Of a stretch of DNA of 64,000 nt, positions 53,304-62,500 are shown piece after piece. A model generated the notes under the pieces. It was not told the origin of the DNA, searched no databases, and saw only the letters and a list, made by a program, of their open reading frames with translations. The DNA is from Erythrobacter sp. Alg231-14 (GTDB lineage: Bacteria; Pseudomonadota; Alphaproteobacteria; Sphingomonadales; Sphingomonadaceae): NCBI RefSeq assembly GCF_900149685.1, contig NZ_LT702999.1, positions 1,550,001 to 1,614,000 of the forward strand. The letters run 5' to 3'. Made by a program: the position numbers and the translations under genes. Positions within the stretch are counted from its first letter, which is position 1, and each line of letters opens with the position of its first letter.

Positions 53304-54320
53304 CTAAAGGGTTTGGCTAATACGTGGCCAGAGGCTGGGATTGGCGTCGGCAAAAACGGCGTTACCAAGACGCGTCGCCCATTCCACATCCGCCCCAAAT
53401 TCGTCCTGCCACTGCCACAATCTTCGTGTGTATCGGCCCAATGCGTATTCACGAGTAAAGCCCATAGCGCCATGGGCTTGGTGCGCCGCAGCCGCAATTT
53501 TCGATGCGGCTTCTCCGCAGCGCACCTTAGCGATCGCGATTTCGTCAAGGATTGCTGGCCCGAATTCAGCATCACCAGTGATCGCATCCCGCGCCATTTC
53601 AACCGCTGCAATTGACGCCGCAGTTTCGCACGCAATGTCGGATAGGTGGTGTTGGATCGCCTGAAACTTTGAAAGGGGTCGTCCAAACTGTTCGCGTTCT
53701 TGCGTGTAGGACAACGTCATAGTGAGCACCGACTCCATCGCGCCTGCTATTTGGGCCGCACGAGAGAAAGCGCCAATAGCTTGGTACACGTCTGGTGTTA
53801 GCCAATTCGGCGCGACCGCATCTGCCAACACTTCGCCCGGTTCGCCAACAAGATAGGCTGCCCTATCTTCCGCATTATCGAGGGGGGCAATCGTGGCTTG
53901 AGACAGTCTTCTCAACATTAGTCGCCCATCGCGCATTTGCAGCACAGCATCCGATTGACCGCCATGGGCCAAAGGCGCGTCAATGTTGAGCGGATCCTCA
54001 AGCGCAATTCGCACCGTTGGCGCCTCAACATCGGTTGCCGATAGAATCCCGTTTGCCAAAATGGTGTCCACCAATGGCAGCGCGCAAGCATGGCGCGCCG
54101 TCAATTGCGCAAGAGCGCCCGCATCGGCGAAGGAACCGCCAAATCCGCCATGCGCTTCGGCGGCGCAGAGTTTCGCAAATCCCGCTTCGGTCAACGTCGT
54201 CCACAAGGCATCCGCCTCTGCGCCAACGCCGCGTGCGCGATCAATCGATTCCAGCGGCGCATCGATCAATATCCGCTCAAGTCCATCGGCAATCATCGTC
54301 AGGTCATCAGGTCCCATCAC
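53304..54320 (-). CDS. Acyl-CoA dehydrogenase, smaller partner
   Basis: 338 residues. It starts with the ATG overlapping the next upstream acyl-CoA dehydrogenase stop (4 nt). ACAD family features: TEAGFAKLCAAEAHGGFGGSFADAGALAQ, AIGAFSRAAQIAGAMESVLTMTLSYTQEREQFGRPLSKFQAIQHHLSDI and AHQAHGAMGFTREYALGRYTRRLW. Heteromeric ACADs (FadE pairs) from steroid and branched acyl-CoA breakdown show this shorter/longer tandem layout. Gene order supports an alpha2beta2 enzyme, which is inference. Confidence 0.9.
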   Translation of the reverse strand: MMGPDDLTMIADGLERILIDAPLESIDRARGVGAEADALWTTLTEAGFAKLCAAEAHGGFGGSFADAGALAQLTARHACALPLVDTILANGILSATDVEAPTVRIALEDPLNIDAPLAHGGQSDAVLQMRDGRLMLRRLSQATIAPLDNAEDRAAYLVGEPGEVLADAVAPNWLTPDVYQAIGAFSRAAQIAGAMESVLTMTLSYTQEREQFGRPLSKFQAIQHHLSDIACETAASIAAVEMARDAITGDAEFGPAILDEIAIAKVRCGEAASKIAAAAHQAHGAMGFTREYALGRYTRRLWQWQDEFGADVEWATRLGNAVFADANPSLWPRISQTL

Positions 54321-55465
54321 CGCATCCCCATTTCACGTGCGATAATCCCGCGCAACACCTCGGTCGTGCCGCCTCGCAATGTGTTGGAGGGCAAATGCAG
54401 CACCGCCTCTCGCAACAGGTGGTCTAGGCCATCGGGCCATTCATGCCGCGGTATCCCGGCCAACATGGCACGCAGTCGAGCGACAATTTCGTTTTCGAAA
54501 CGATTGCCCATTTCCTTGACAACAGAGGCAGCCGTTGCCGGGCTTTCGCCGTCCTCCAACATCTGCGCAATTCCCAAAGACATGCGCCGCAACACGCGCA
54601 GATTTGCGAGGATTGATCCAATCGCGCTGGCCCGCCGATCGCCGGCGTGATTGGCCAAGACCGGCAATGCCCGTTCTAGCGCGATCAAGGATGTTAGGAA
54701 CCGTTCGGGACCTGACCGTTCCAATGTCAATTCACCCATACATTGGGCCCAGCCATTGCCTTCCGTCCCAAGCAACGCATCCGCAGGCAAATCGACATCT
54801 TCAAACAGGGTTTCGTTGAAATGAGGCGTACCACCAAGGTCCTCAATTCCCGAAATATTGATGCCGGGTAGCGATAGATCGACCAAAAATTGCGAAAGAC
54901 CCACTTGCCTGTTGCGCCCTTCGGCTGGCGATGTCCGCGCAAGGACGATCATGTAATGCGAATAATGCGCGCCCGTTGACCAGATTTTTCGCCCTGAAAG
55001 ACGCCAGCCTGTTTCGGTGCGATGCGCGGCGGTTTGAATCGCAGCAAGGTCCGACCCGGCCTGAGGTTCGCTCATCCCGATTGCCGTAAAACATTTGCCC
55101 GCCGCAATGCGGGGCAGGATCTCGTCCTTTTGCTGCTGCGTCCCATAGCGCAGGATATGGCTCCCAGTTTGTCGGTCGGCGATCCAATGGGCCGCGACGG
55201 GCGCGCCCGCTGCCAACATTTCTTCAGTCACCACGAACCGATGGGAAACCGGGCGATCGTGACCGCCATATTGGGCGGGCCACGTCATCCCAAGCCAGCC
55301 ATGTTCGCCCATTTTTCGGCTGAATTCGGGATCAGCAGCAGAAACCCAACTGTCGGCCGCCGGGGTGAAACCGCCATTCTCAAGCTCAGCCTTGAGGAAA
55401 TTGCGAACATTTTTGCGCAACGAAACGGCGGCTGGATCGAATTCAAGGCGGGGGAATTTGAACAT
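54317..55465 (-). CDS. Acyl-CoA dehydrogenase, larger partner
   Basis: 382 residues. WLGMTWPAQYGGHDRPVSHRFVVTEEMLAAGAPVAAHW, TAIGMSEPQAGSDLAAIQTAAHRTETGWRLSGRKIWSTGAHYSHYMIVLART and GGTPHFNETLFEDVDLPADALLG are standard ACAD motifs for FAD and acyl-CoA binding. The C-terminal GGTTEVLRGIIAREMGMR closes the fold. It is first in a three-gene operon. The partner and hydratase follow with a 4-nt overlap and a 9-nt gap. Confidence 0.92.
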   Translation of the reverse strand: MFKFPRLEFDPAAVSLRKNVRNFLKAELENGGFTPAADSWVSAADPEFSRKMGEHGWLGMTWPAQYGGHDRPVSHRFVVTEEMLAAGAPVAAHWIADRQTGSHILRYGTQQQKDEILPRIAAGKCFTAIGMSEPQAGSDLAAIQTAAHRTETGWRLSGRKIWSTGAHYSHYMIVLARTSPAEGRNRQVGLSQFLVDLSLPGINISGIEDLGGTPHFNETLFEDVDLPADALLGTEGNGWAQCMGELTLERSGPERFLTSLIALERALPVLANHAGDRRASAIGSILANLRVLRRMSLGIAQMLEDGESPATAASVVKEMGNRFENEIVARLRAMLAGIPRHEWPDGLDHLLREAVLHLPSNTLRGGTTEVLRGIIAREMGMR

Positions 55466-55705
55466 CTAGTCAGGCAACACTCTTTACAACAAAACGCCGA
55501 CAGCTTCTCGCCCGAAACAGCGCCAATATCCAGCCACATAAATACCAGTGAGTCGGATTGGTGCTACCGTGATCCTCAGGCGACTTTAACGCCGCATCGG
55601 AGGCCAATTGTGTGACGGCAATGATGCCATGACCCCAGCCGGATCACTGGACGATCTGCATGCAATCTCGTTCAGTCAGACAATTCATACGCTCTTGTTG
55701 GACGG

Positions 55706-56662
55706 ATGGGTGCGGACTATCCTTTTCGGATGGATATCCTTGATGACATTCTGAACACGCTGGACCTGAATGGCGCGCTTTATTTTCGCACCGATTTCTC
55801 GCCGCCCTGGTCCGTCACCGTGCCCGTATTGGAGGGGGCCGCACGCTTCCATCTGGTCGTACAAGGGCAATGCACGCTCACATTGCCGAGGGACCGCGTT
55901 CGCATCCTCAATCCCGGCGATCTCGTGCTCATCCCACGGGGACAAACCCATATTCTGTCCGACGCGCCAGTAGACGAGGCACCCCCGTTGGAAACGGTGC
56001 TGGAACAAGTTCAATATGACGGCAATGGCGTCCTGACCGTTGGCGACGGCGATCCCAATGCCAGCACACAATTGGTCTGTGGTCACTTCACATTCCGGCA
56101 AAAGGCCGACCACGCAATGCTTAGGGCGATGCCCGACCATCTCATTGTTTCCGCCGCCACGCGCGCGCAAAATTCTTGGCTTGATGACATTCTGCGATTG
56201 ATCAGCCGCCACATGCTGTCCGATCGAGCAGGGCTTGACGCTTCGGTCAAACGCTTGTCCGAAGTGATGTTCATTGAATTGATGCGCCTCAGCATTGAAA
56301 GCAACGAACACAGTCAGATCCAGCCGGCGTTGAAAGGGTTTCGTGACCCCCAAATTGGTCAAGCCCTGGCCATCATCCACAAGGATTTGCAAAACCCATG
56401 GACCGTCGGGAGCCTCGCCAGAGAAGTCGGCATGTCACGCAGCAGTTTTGCTGACCGGTTCGCCGATCTTATGGGACAAGGGCCGATGTCGTATCTCACC
56501 GATTGGCGACTTCAAAAAGCGCTGGCCCTTTTGGAAACAAACAGCGTCAACGTGCAGCAGATTGCATCGCAAACCGGGTACCAATCACCCGCAGCCTTTA
56601 CGCGCGCCTTTGCCTCAAAATTCGGTGAAACCCCTACACAATACCGCCAAAGTCGCAGCTAA
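55706..56662 (+). CDS. AraC-family regulator with N-terminal cupin
   Basis: 318 residues from the ATG at 55706. The ATG at 55730 is an alternative. The N-terminal cupin (DLNGALYFRTDFSPPWSV...RILNPGDLVLIPRGQTHILSD) resembles AraC_binding_2 domains. The two helix-turn-helices of the C-terminal domain are LAREVGMSRSSFADRFADLMG and IASQTGYQSPAAFTRAFASKFGETPTQYR. It is upstream of, and co-oriented with, the AhpD-like/YHS/VOC/MAPEG genes. Activation of these genes in response to a small hydrophobic or electrophilic compound is inference. Confidence 0.92.
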   Translation: MGADYPFRMDILDDILNTLDLNGALYFRTDFSPPWSVTVPVLEGAARFHLVVQGQCTLTLPRDRVRILNPGDLVLIPRGQTHILSDAPVDEAPPLETVLEQVQYDGNGVLTVGDGDPNASTQLVCGHFTFRQKADHAMLRAMPDHLIVSAATRAQNSWLDDILRLISRHMLSDRAGLDASVKRLSEVMFIELMRLSIESNEHSQIQPALKGFRDPQIGQALAIIHKDLQNPWTVGSLAREVGMSRSSFADRFADLMGQGPMSYLTDWRLQKALALLETNSVNVQQIASQTGYQSPAAFTRAFASKFGETPTQYRQSRS

Positions 56663-56777
56663 ATTTGCAGATCGTCCAGTTGAGTTTGCATTAAGTCGCA
56701 ATTGATTGCGCTAGTATTGCCCGATCGTCCGCTCGGCGTATCTACCGCTCCATCGTCAATCACACGAAGGAGCCAAC

Positions 56778-57329
56778 ATGGCACGCATAGCCCCTCTCAC
56801 TATCGAAACAGCCGAATCCAAGGCTGCCGAACTTCTTGGTAACGTAAAAGCAAGCCTTGGCATGGTGCCCAACATCTTTGGGACCATGGCCAATTCATCC
56901 GCGCTGTTGGAAGGGTATCTTGGCCTTTCCGGTGCGCTGGGTTCGGCCAGCCTTTCGGCTCAACTCAATGAACAGATCGCTCTCACAGTCGCCGGCGCGA
57001 ACACATGCGATTATTGCGCATCCGCGCACACAACACTCGGCAAGATGGCGGGTGTTTCGGATGAAGAGATGGCCCGCAACTTGGGCGGATTGTCGGAAGA
57101 TCCGCGCACGCAACATGCCTTAAACTTCGCCCGTGAGATCGTGGCTGAAAGAGGCCGCGTCAACGGCGCGACTTTAGACAATCTGCGTGAGGCAGGTTTC
57201 GCCGATCAACAGATTCTCGAGATCTTTGGTCAGGTCATGGCGAACATTTTCACGAACTATTTCAATCATCTGGCCGACACCGAGATTGATTTCCCTGTCG
57301 TCAATGCTCCCACCGCTACTGCGGCGTGA
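56778..57329 (+). CDS. Carboxymuconolactone decarboxylase/AhpD-like family protein
   Basis: 183 residues with the AhpD-type redox motif CDYCASAHTT (Cys-x-x-Cys and His) and the surrounding SAQLNEQIALTVAGANTCDYC segment. Such proteins are thiol peroxidases that use electrons from a dihydrolipoyl or thioredoxin partner. It heads the probable AraC-controlled set. GAAGGAG lies about 7 nt before the ATG. Confidence 0.9.
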   Translation: MARIAPLTIETAESKAAELLGNVKASLGMVPNIFGTMANSSALLEGYLGLSGALGSASLSAQLNEQIALTVAGANTCDYCASAHTTLGKMAGVSDEEMARNLGGLSEDPRTQHALNFAREIVAERGRVNGATLDNLREAGFADQQILEIFGQVMANIFTNYFNHLADTEIDFPVVNAPTATAA

Positions 57330-57380
57330 ATTCCCCCACCCCCCCAAATTTGAAGACCTGAAAACTTGAAAGGAAATACA

Positions 57381-57863
57381 ATGTTGAAAGAAATCTCTAT
57401 TGCCGCTGCGGTCGCGTTGACCGCTCTTTCCGGGACCGTCGCAATCGCGGCGGATGAATACAACGTATCGTCGGGCATGACCGCTGCGAGCGCGCCGTTG
57501 GCCCTGCATGGCGTTGACACGGTTGCATTCATCAACACCGGAAACCGCATCCAAGGCGCAGCGAAATACACGGCCGTTCACGATGGTGTGGCGTACTATT
57601 TCTCAACACAGGCCAACCTCGACACGTTCAACAACGCGCCGGAAAGCTTCATTCCGCAAAATGGCGGTTTCTGTACGTTTGGCGTTTCGGTTGGAAAGAA
57701 ATTCGACGGCGATCCGCGCTGGGCCGATGTCCGCGACGGCAAGCTTTACGTCTTCCTTAGCGAGGAAATCTTCAACGCATATTTGCGCGATCCCGAAGGC
57801 ACGATCGCCAAGGCGGAAACCAATTGGCAGCAAATCCGCACAACCGCGGCGCGCGACCTTTGA
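57381..57863 (+). CDS. Secreted YHS-domain protein
   Basis: 160 residues from the ATG at 57381, with AAAGGAAA upstream. A TTG at 57366 is not needed. A signal peptide (SIAAAVALTALSGTVAIAA) is followed by the YHS-type domain: PLALHGVDTVAFINTGNRIQGAAKYTAVHDGVAYYFSTQANLDTFNNAPESFIPQNGGFCTFGVSVGKK. The family binds metal or heme in periplasmic proteins. It sits between the AhpD-like and VOC genes, suggesting a redox/stress module. Confidence 0.88.
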   Translation: MLKEISIAAAVALTALSGTVAIAADEYNVSSGMTAASAPLALHGVDTVAFINTGNRIQGAAKYTAVHDGVAYYFSTQANLDTFNNAPESFIPQNGGFCTFGVSVGKKFDGDPRWADVRDGKLYVFLSEEIFNAYLRDPEGTIAKAETNWQQIRTTAARDL

Positions 57864-57870
57864 TGAAGGC

Positions 57871-57900
57871 ATCCGGGTTGCGCCTTTGCGCAGCCCGGAT
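57871..57900 (+). terminator. Long hairpin between YHS and VOC genes, possible transcription attenuator
   Basis: Arms ATCCGGGTTGCGC (57871-57883) / GCGCAGCCCGGAT (57888-57900) with one G-U pair and loop CTTT. A strong stem, but no T-tract follows, so it may stabilise or process the mRNA rather than terminate it. Confidence 0.45.
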
Positions 57901-57923
57901 CGCTCTTGCGATTGGAGAACATC

Positions 57924-58313
57924 ATGAACGTGATCGATCATATTAGTGTCGGCGTTCCATCAGTGGATCAGGCCAGAAAGTTCTATGACGGTTTGCTCGA
58001 TCTCTTGGGGCTAACCCTCATTGCAAGTTCCCCACGATTTGCGGCCTATGGATTGGACACGATCCAATTCCTTGTGATGTCGCCAGAGGATGGGGAGGCG
58101 TACTCGCCGGGCAATGGTGTGCACGTTTGTTTTGTTGCCCCCAACGTCAAAGCGGTGGGCGCCTTTCATAGGTTCGCTCTCGAACATGGTGGGGAATGCG
58201 CCGGCTCGCCGGGCCCCCGCGCCGCCTACCCAAACCTTGAAACATACACGTGCTTCGTCCGGGACCCCTTCGGGAACAAGCTCGAAGCTATTCACAACGG
58301 CTTTTCGTCCTGA
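57924..58313 (+). CDS. VOC-family (glyoxalase/dioxygenase superfamily) protein
   Basis: 129 residues from the ATG at 57924, with GGAGAAC upstream. MNVIDHISVGVPSVDQARKFYDGLLDLLG is the vicinal-oxygen-chelate opening, followed by the second beta-alpha-beta-beta-beta module and FVRDPFGNKLEAIHN with the metal Glu. Substrate unknown. It lies in the AhpD/YHS/MAPEG set and may detoxify an aldehyde or thiol adduct. Confidence 0.9.
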   Translation: MNVIDHISVGVPSVDQARKFYDGLLDLLGLTLIASSPRFAAYGLDTIQFLVMSPEDGEAYSPGNGVHVCFVAPNVKAVGAFHRFALEHGGECAGSPGPRAAYPNLETYTCFVRDPFGNKLEAIHNGFSS

Positions 58314-58325
58314 GGAGGATCAACA

Positions 58326-58736
58326 ATGGAAACAGCTTATTACTATCTCGCCCTAAGCGGTCTGCTGACCGTCTTGCTTTGGACCCCATACATCACGGCG
58401 CGGATGTTCATTTGGGGCATTCCCAGTTTTCTGCACAATTACCCAGAAGGTTTTCCCGCGCGTGAACCAGAAACGCCGCTTTGGGTGGAACGCTCAAAAC
58501 GGGCGCATCTCAATATGATCGAGACGATGCCAGCCTTTATCGCGGTTGTCGTTGCGGCGGGCCTATTGGGCGATGGCGCCAACGCCCAAACGGTTGGCAC
58601 TTGGGCGCAAGTGTTCTTCTTTGCGCGCGTTCTGCACGCAATTGTCTACACGCTGGGTATCCCAGGACTTCGGACGCCGGTCTATCTTGTATCTTGGGCA
58701 TCGATCTTAGTGATTGGCGCGCAAGTGGTGCTGTAA
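58326..58736 (+). CDS. MAPEG-family membrane protein
   Basis: 136 residues with four predicted transmembrane helices (first YYYLALSGLLTVLLWTPYI; also ETMPAFIAVVVAAGLLG, FFFARVLHAIVYTLGIPG and TPVYLVSWASILVIGAQVVL). The segment ERSKRAHLNMIETMPAF matches the R-x-x-N helix of MAPEG glutathione transferases. It has GAGGAGGATC upstream. Detoxification of a lipid peroxide or quinone is the usual role. It ends the gene set downstream of the AraC regulator. Confidence 0.87.
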   Translation: METAYYYLALSGLLTVLLWTPYITARMFIWGIPSFLHNYPEGFPAREPETPLWVERSKRAHLNMIETMPAFIAVVVAAGLLGDGANAQTVGTWAQVFFFARVLHAIVYTLGIPGLRTPVYLVSWASILVIGAQVVL

Positions 58737-58874
58737 ATCGAGAACACTCGATATCAGCAGGCGAGGTTGGTGGTGAGCCCCATGCTCCCCCAATCCCAGA
58801 GAGGCCCCTACCGACCTCGCCAATACCGTTCGGTTTGAATTCTACGGACCGTCAGGTGACCCGCTCCGGCAGCC

Positions 58875-59987
58875 TTACGCGGTCAAACCACTATCATTGA
58901 ACAGGTGCGAAATAAGGTTGTAGCGGACACCAGCCGTGGTCTCCTGAACCTCGTGCAAAAGAGACGATGAAAACACCATCGCCGACCCGGCTGGGACCCG
59001 ATACCCCTTGGGGCTGAATTCGTTGAACGCGATTTCGCCGCCTTCGTAATCGTCATTCAGGCTCATCGACAAGGCGAAACGTCGGTGCGCACCGGGCGGT
59101 TCAGTGTTGTCCCGGTGCCCCATCTCAATCCCTTCACGCTGCCCAACATAGCGTGCGATGTGAAGGTTTTCCCGTCGCGTCACATCATAGGCGAACGCTT
59201 TCTTTATCATCGGCGTAATCCGGCCGAAAATCCGTTCATCCAAGAATGCCAAAGTGTTTCGGTCTTTGATGATCAAGTCGACCCGGTCTTGACGATGGTG
59301 TTCATAGACAGGGATTTTGTAATTGCCCGCGACCTCTCCGGGCGATGGTTGTCTGACGAGGAAAGGCGTGTCTGTTTCTACGGATTCGACAAGCTTTCCG
59401 CATTCTTCGGGCGACAAAACGTTCGGTACGACCAAAATCGGCGCATGGGGCGGGCTCCAACGCAATTCTTCGGCGGCCTGCGTGTTTTCCAGTAAATCCA
59501 TAACAGTCTTCAGCGTAACGCTTGCGTCCTCTTTTAGATCGAACCATGTGCGGATCTGGCGGTATGGTGTGACCAAGACCACGCGGGCGGCCCGATCGCT
59601 GCCTTTGTGCAGTCCGTATGAAGCAAAAATTGCGCCCGAAGGATCACAGGCGATCGGCCATGGGAAACCAGCAGCGCGTTTCAATTTCTTGTTGGCCTTG
59701 GCGTCGCTGGACGCGCTGATGGCGATTACCGTCGCATTCGCATCGTCGAATTGACCATCAAATTGCGCGAGCGATCGCAGCAAAGGTATCGTCTGTTCGT
59801 CCTGCGGATCGCTTAAGAACACCAAAAGCAAATAGTGACCAGACAGATGATCGTCAGCCAGATTGATCCGGCGACCATCTTCGTCGCGCGACTCAAACGG
59901 CGTGACCAAGGCACCGGGCCAAAGGGATTGCACATAGGGCCGAATAGACGGCGATGCGATCTGGTATGTCGGTCGGGTATCGGCCAT
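58875..59987 (-). CDS. Peroxiredoxin-like/2-oxoglutarate-dependent dioxygenase fusion
   Basis: 370 residues. The N-terminal half (about 25-165) has an AhpC/TSA thioredoxin fold (PGALVTPFESRDEDGRRINLADDHLSGHYLLLVFLSDPQ) but no peroxidatic Cys at the usual position. The C-terminal half is a P4Hc-type oxygenase with the iron triad His291-x-Asp293 and His345, plus Arg355 for 2-oxoglutarate (TTAGVRYNLISHLF). It could hydroxylate a protein or small molecule. The degenerate Prx domain may be a docking or sensor module. Fusion with these two folds is uncommon. Confidence 0.85.
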   Translation of the reverse strand: MADTRPTYQIASPSIRPYVQSLWPGALVTPFESRDEDGRRINLADDHLSGHYLLLVFLSDPQDEQTIPLLRSLAQFDGQFDDANATVIAISASSDAKANKKLKRAAGFPWPIACDPSGAIFASYGLHKGSDRAARVVLVTPYRQIRTWFDLKEDASVTLKTVMDLLENTQAAEELRWSPPHAPILVVPNVLSPEECGKLVESVETDTPFLVRQPSPGEVAGNYKIPVYEHHRQDRVDLIIKDRNTLAFLDERIFGRITPMIKKAFAYDVTRRENLHIARYVGQREGIEMGHRDNTEPPGAHRRFALSMSLNDDYEGGEIAFNEFSPKGYRVPAGSAMVFSSSLLHEVQETTAGVRYNLISHLFNDSGLTA

Positions 59988-60152
59988 CGGTGCAAATGCT
60001 CATTCGGTCAAAGCGTGACGCTATCCTGTTCCCTTTGAAACCAAAAGGGGAATGTGCGCAGTGCTCATGTTCCCAAAGAAATCGGATAACGGTCTTCTGT
60101 CACGCCCCTTTAACGAGGAGCCGAGGTCAGAGATAGCCGTAAGGTCGGACAA

Positions 60153-60935
60153 TCAAGCGGTTGAGATCATACCACCATCGAGCACAATGGTTTGGCCGGT
60201 CATCCAAGAAGATGCCTGTGAGCAAAGGTAGATTGCAGTTCCGGCAATGTCCTCTGGCTTACCCATTCTACGACGCGGAATCTGTGCAATCGCGTGTTTT
60301 GTCATCCCATCATTGTCAACGATCTGCTTCGTCATATCGCTTGGGAATAGGCCAGGAGCGATTGCGTTCACATTGATCCCGCTCGCTGCCATATCTGTTG
60401 CCAAATGTTCGGTCAGATTGATTACGCCAGATTTGCTTGCCGTGTAGGCGTAGGTCGGCATGCCAGAGTTTCGGACTCCGTTGATCGATGCGATGTTGAT
60501 CACACGTGCGGGATCCTCGGAATTCCCTGCAGCCTTCAACAGCGGGAGGAATTTTTGCGTGGCGAAGAAGATGGATTTGATGTTGATGTCCATCACCTTG
60601 TCCCAGCCTTTTTCCGGAAAGTTCTCGAGCGGAGCCGCCCAGTTCGCCCCTGCATTGTTGATCAAGATATCGATCTTGTTCTCACGCTTGGTGATTTCTT
60701 CGACAAGCGCTTCGATCCCTTCGACCCGGGACATGTCCCCTTGAACGGCGATGCATTCGCCCAGTTCCGACAAGTCTTTGGCCATCGCCTCGAGCCGTTC
60801 GGCCTTGCGTGCGGTGATGTAAACTTTCGCCCCGTTCTCTAACAGGCCGCGCGCCATCATTGCGCCAATGCCGCTCGAACCGCCGGAGACGACCGCGACT
60901 TTGCCGGCCACATCAAAAAGGGACTTCATACTCAT
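60153..60935 (-). CDS. Short-chain dehydrogenase/reductase
   Basis: 260 residues from the ATG at 60935, with TTGGAG upstream. The TTG at 60947 is weaker. The cofactor motif is GKVAVVSGGSSGIGAMMARGL, then NNAGANW. The active site is INIASINGVRNSGMPTYAYTASKSGV (Ser and Tyr-x-x-x-Lys), and the end ASSWMTGQTIVLDGGM is usual. Substrate unresolved; family members include 3-oxoacyl-ACP reductase-like and xenobiotic ketone reductases. It lies 17 nt downstream of the cytochrome b561-like gene on the same strand. Confidence 0.92.
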   Translation of the reverse strand: MSMKSLFDVAGKVAVVSGGSSGIGAMMARGLLENGAKVYITARKAERLEAMAKDLSELGECIAVQGDMSRVEGIEALVEEITKRENKIDILINNAGANWAAPLENFPEKGWDKVMDINIKSIFFATQKFLPLLKAAGNSEDPARVINIASINGVRNSGMPTYAYTASKSGVINLTEHLATDMAASGINVNAIAPGLFPSDMTKQIVDNDGMTKHAIAQIPRRRMGKPEDIAGTAIYLCSQASSWMTGQTIVLDGGMISTA

Positions 60936-60952
60936 TGCGCACTCCAAGCGAT

Positions 60953-61816
60953 TTAACTGACCATTCTTTTGAGAGCGCCCGCATGTCGATCGACAAAATG
61001 GTGCTTCAAAGCGCCGAGAATATGAGCGCCCAGAACGATGTAAAGCAAATAGGGGAACAAGTATTTGTGAAATGTGCCCCAGACTATGTAGGCGTCACTC
61101 TTTCCCCAAAACGGTTCGAATTCCAAGCCAAAGAAGTATGTCGGGAAACCGTGATAGCTGGTCATCATGTATCCCGTCAGCGGCATCGCCAACAACATAC
61201 CGTAAAGCGCGATGTGCACGCGATGGGCCCATCTGCGCTCCACAGGTTTCAAGGACGAATCGAGGTCTGGACGCTTTGATCGCTGGTTCCAAACCAACCG
61301 CACAATCAAGAGGATGAAAACCAACACTCCGATCGATTTGTGAATCACATAATATTGGTTTCGGAACCACGCATCCTCTGGGATCATCGATGCGAACATG
61401 CCGATCGGGAACAGCGAAATGAACAACATTGCGGTGGTCCAATGGAGCAATCGCGAGACTCGCCCATACCGTTCGGCTTCATTCGCGGCCGATAGTTCCA
61501 GCTGTTCAGTGTTGCCGAACTGTTTGAGGGCCGCCCATGACAACATCACCCCGGCCAACAGCGCCATCCCCGCCTGACCCCACATCAAAACCGGCTTTGC
61601 CGAATCCATGGGGGTTTGGTTGGGCTTGGGGTTTTCCAAGACCCCGGTCCCCAATATGTTGGCAAACCAAACCACAACCGCGAAACACCCCAAGGCCGCC
61701 AGCAAAGTGCCAAAAGCACGAACTTTGGGCGCGCGGGTGTTCATCAGCCATGCCGTCAGCACAGAGATGGCGACGATCGCGATCGCGATCCAGCTGTCGT
61801 AATTGGATTCTGGCAT
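60953..61816 (-). CDS. Cytochrome b561-type membrane protein with extra N-terminal region
   Basis: 287 residues. The N-terminal part has two helices (IAIAIVAISVLTAWLMN and AFGTLLAALGCFAVVVWFANIL), and the C-terminal 170 residues are a Ni/Fe-type cytochrome b561 domain. Candidate heme ligands are HWTTAMLFISL, HKSIGVLVFILLIVRLVW, HRVHIALYGML and HKYLFPYLLYIVLGAHILGALKHH. It should shuttle electrons from quinone or NADH-linked donors across the inner membrane. It is operonic with the SDR and lies near the nitroreductase. Confidence 0.86.
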   Translation of the reverse strand: MPESNYDSWIAIAIVAISVLTAWLMNTRAPKVRAFGTLLAALGCFAVVVWFANILGTGVLENPKPNQTPMDSAKPVLMWGQAGMALLAGVMLSWAALKQFGNTEQLELSAANEAERYGRVSRLLHWTTAMLFISLFPIGMFASMIPEDAWFRNQYYVIHKSIGVLVFILLIVRLVWNQRSKRPDLDSSLKPVERRWAHRVHIALYGMLLAMPLTGYMMTSYHGFPTYFFGLEFEPFWGKSDAYIVWGTFHKYLFPYLLYIVLGAHILGALKHHFVDRHAGALKRMVS

Positions 61817-61858
61817 TGTCGTCTCCCTGAACGAAGTATCGTAGGTTGGAGTGCGGGA

Positions 61859-62500
61859 TCAGCTAACCTGGGTGACCATGTCTTCACGCGATTTGCGGAC
61901 TTTCGCCATCGGCAGCAACCAATCACCGGTCGGATCGCGATAGCCCAGTGGCAACAGCACAACCGAGCGCAATCCCCTTTCCTTCAGACCAAGAATTTCA
62001 TCCACTTCAGGAGGAGAGAATCCTTCCATCGGCGTGCTGTCTACTTCCTGTTCCGCTGCGGCGACCAACGCCACGCCCAATGCAATGTATGCTTGGCGGG
62101 CGGCATGCGCGTAATTCACTTCGGCATCTCTTGGGACATAGTTTGTTTTCAGATTGCCGTAATACTGATGGATCAAAGGAATCTCGCCGCGCGCTTCGAC
62201 GTTCAATTTTGTCACATCATCGATGCGTTCCTCGGTGTAGTTATCCCAAGCCGCAAAAACCAACAGATGCGAACATTCGGTGATCGGCGATTGATTGCTG
62301 GCGGCGGCACAAATTTTGCCCTGCACTTCGGGGTTTGTGACGATGATCAACTCAAATGGCTGCGTCCCGCTGGATGTGGGTGCCAACCGGATTGCCTCGA
62401 TTATGGCATCGATTTTCTCTTGTGGAACGTCCTTTGCTGGGTTCATCTTCTTGGTCGCATAGCGCCAGTTTAAAAGCTCGATCAGCGTCTTATCTGTCAT
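61859..62500 (-). CDS. Nitroreductase-family FMN protein
   Basis: 213 residues from the ATG at 62500, with AGGGAT upstream. The FMN motif LLNWRYATKKMNPAKDVPQEKIDAIIEAIRLAPTSSGTQPFELIIV, then SPITECSHLLVFAAW and GLRSVVLLPLGYRDP, fit the NfsB/NfsA-like group. It reduces nitroaromatics, quinones or flavins with NAD(P)H. It is divergent from an HxlR-family regulator, which is the likely controller. Confidence 0.9.
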   Translation of the reverse strand: MTDKTLIELLNWRYATKKMNPAKDVPQEKIDAIIEAIRLAPTSSGTQPFELIIVTNPEVQGKICAAASNQSPITECSHLLVFAAWDNYTEERIDDVTKLNVEARGEIPLIHQYYGNLKTNYVPRDAEVNYAHAARQAYIALGVALVAAAEQEVDSTPMEGFSPPEVDEILGLKERGLRSVVLLPLGYRDPTGDWLLPMAKVRKSREDMVTQVS

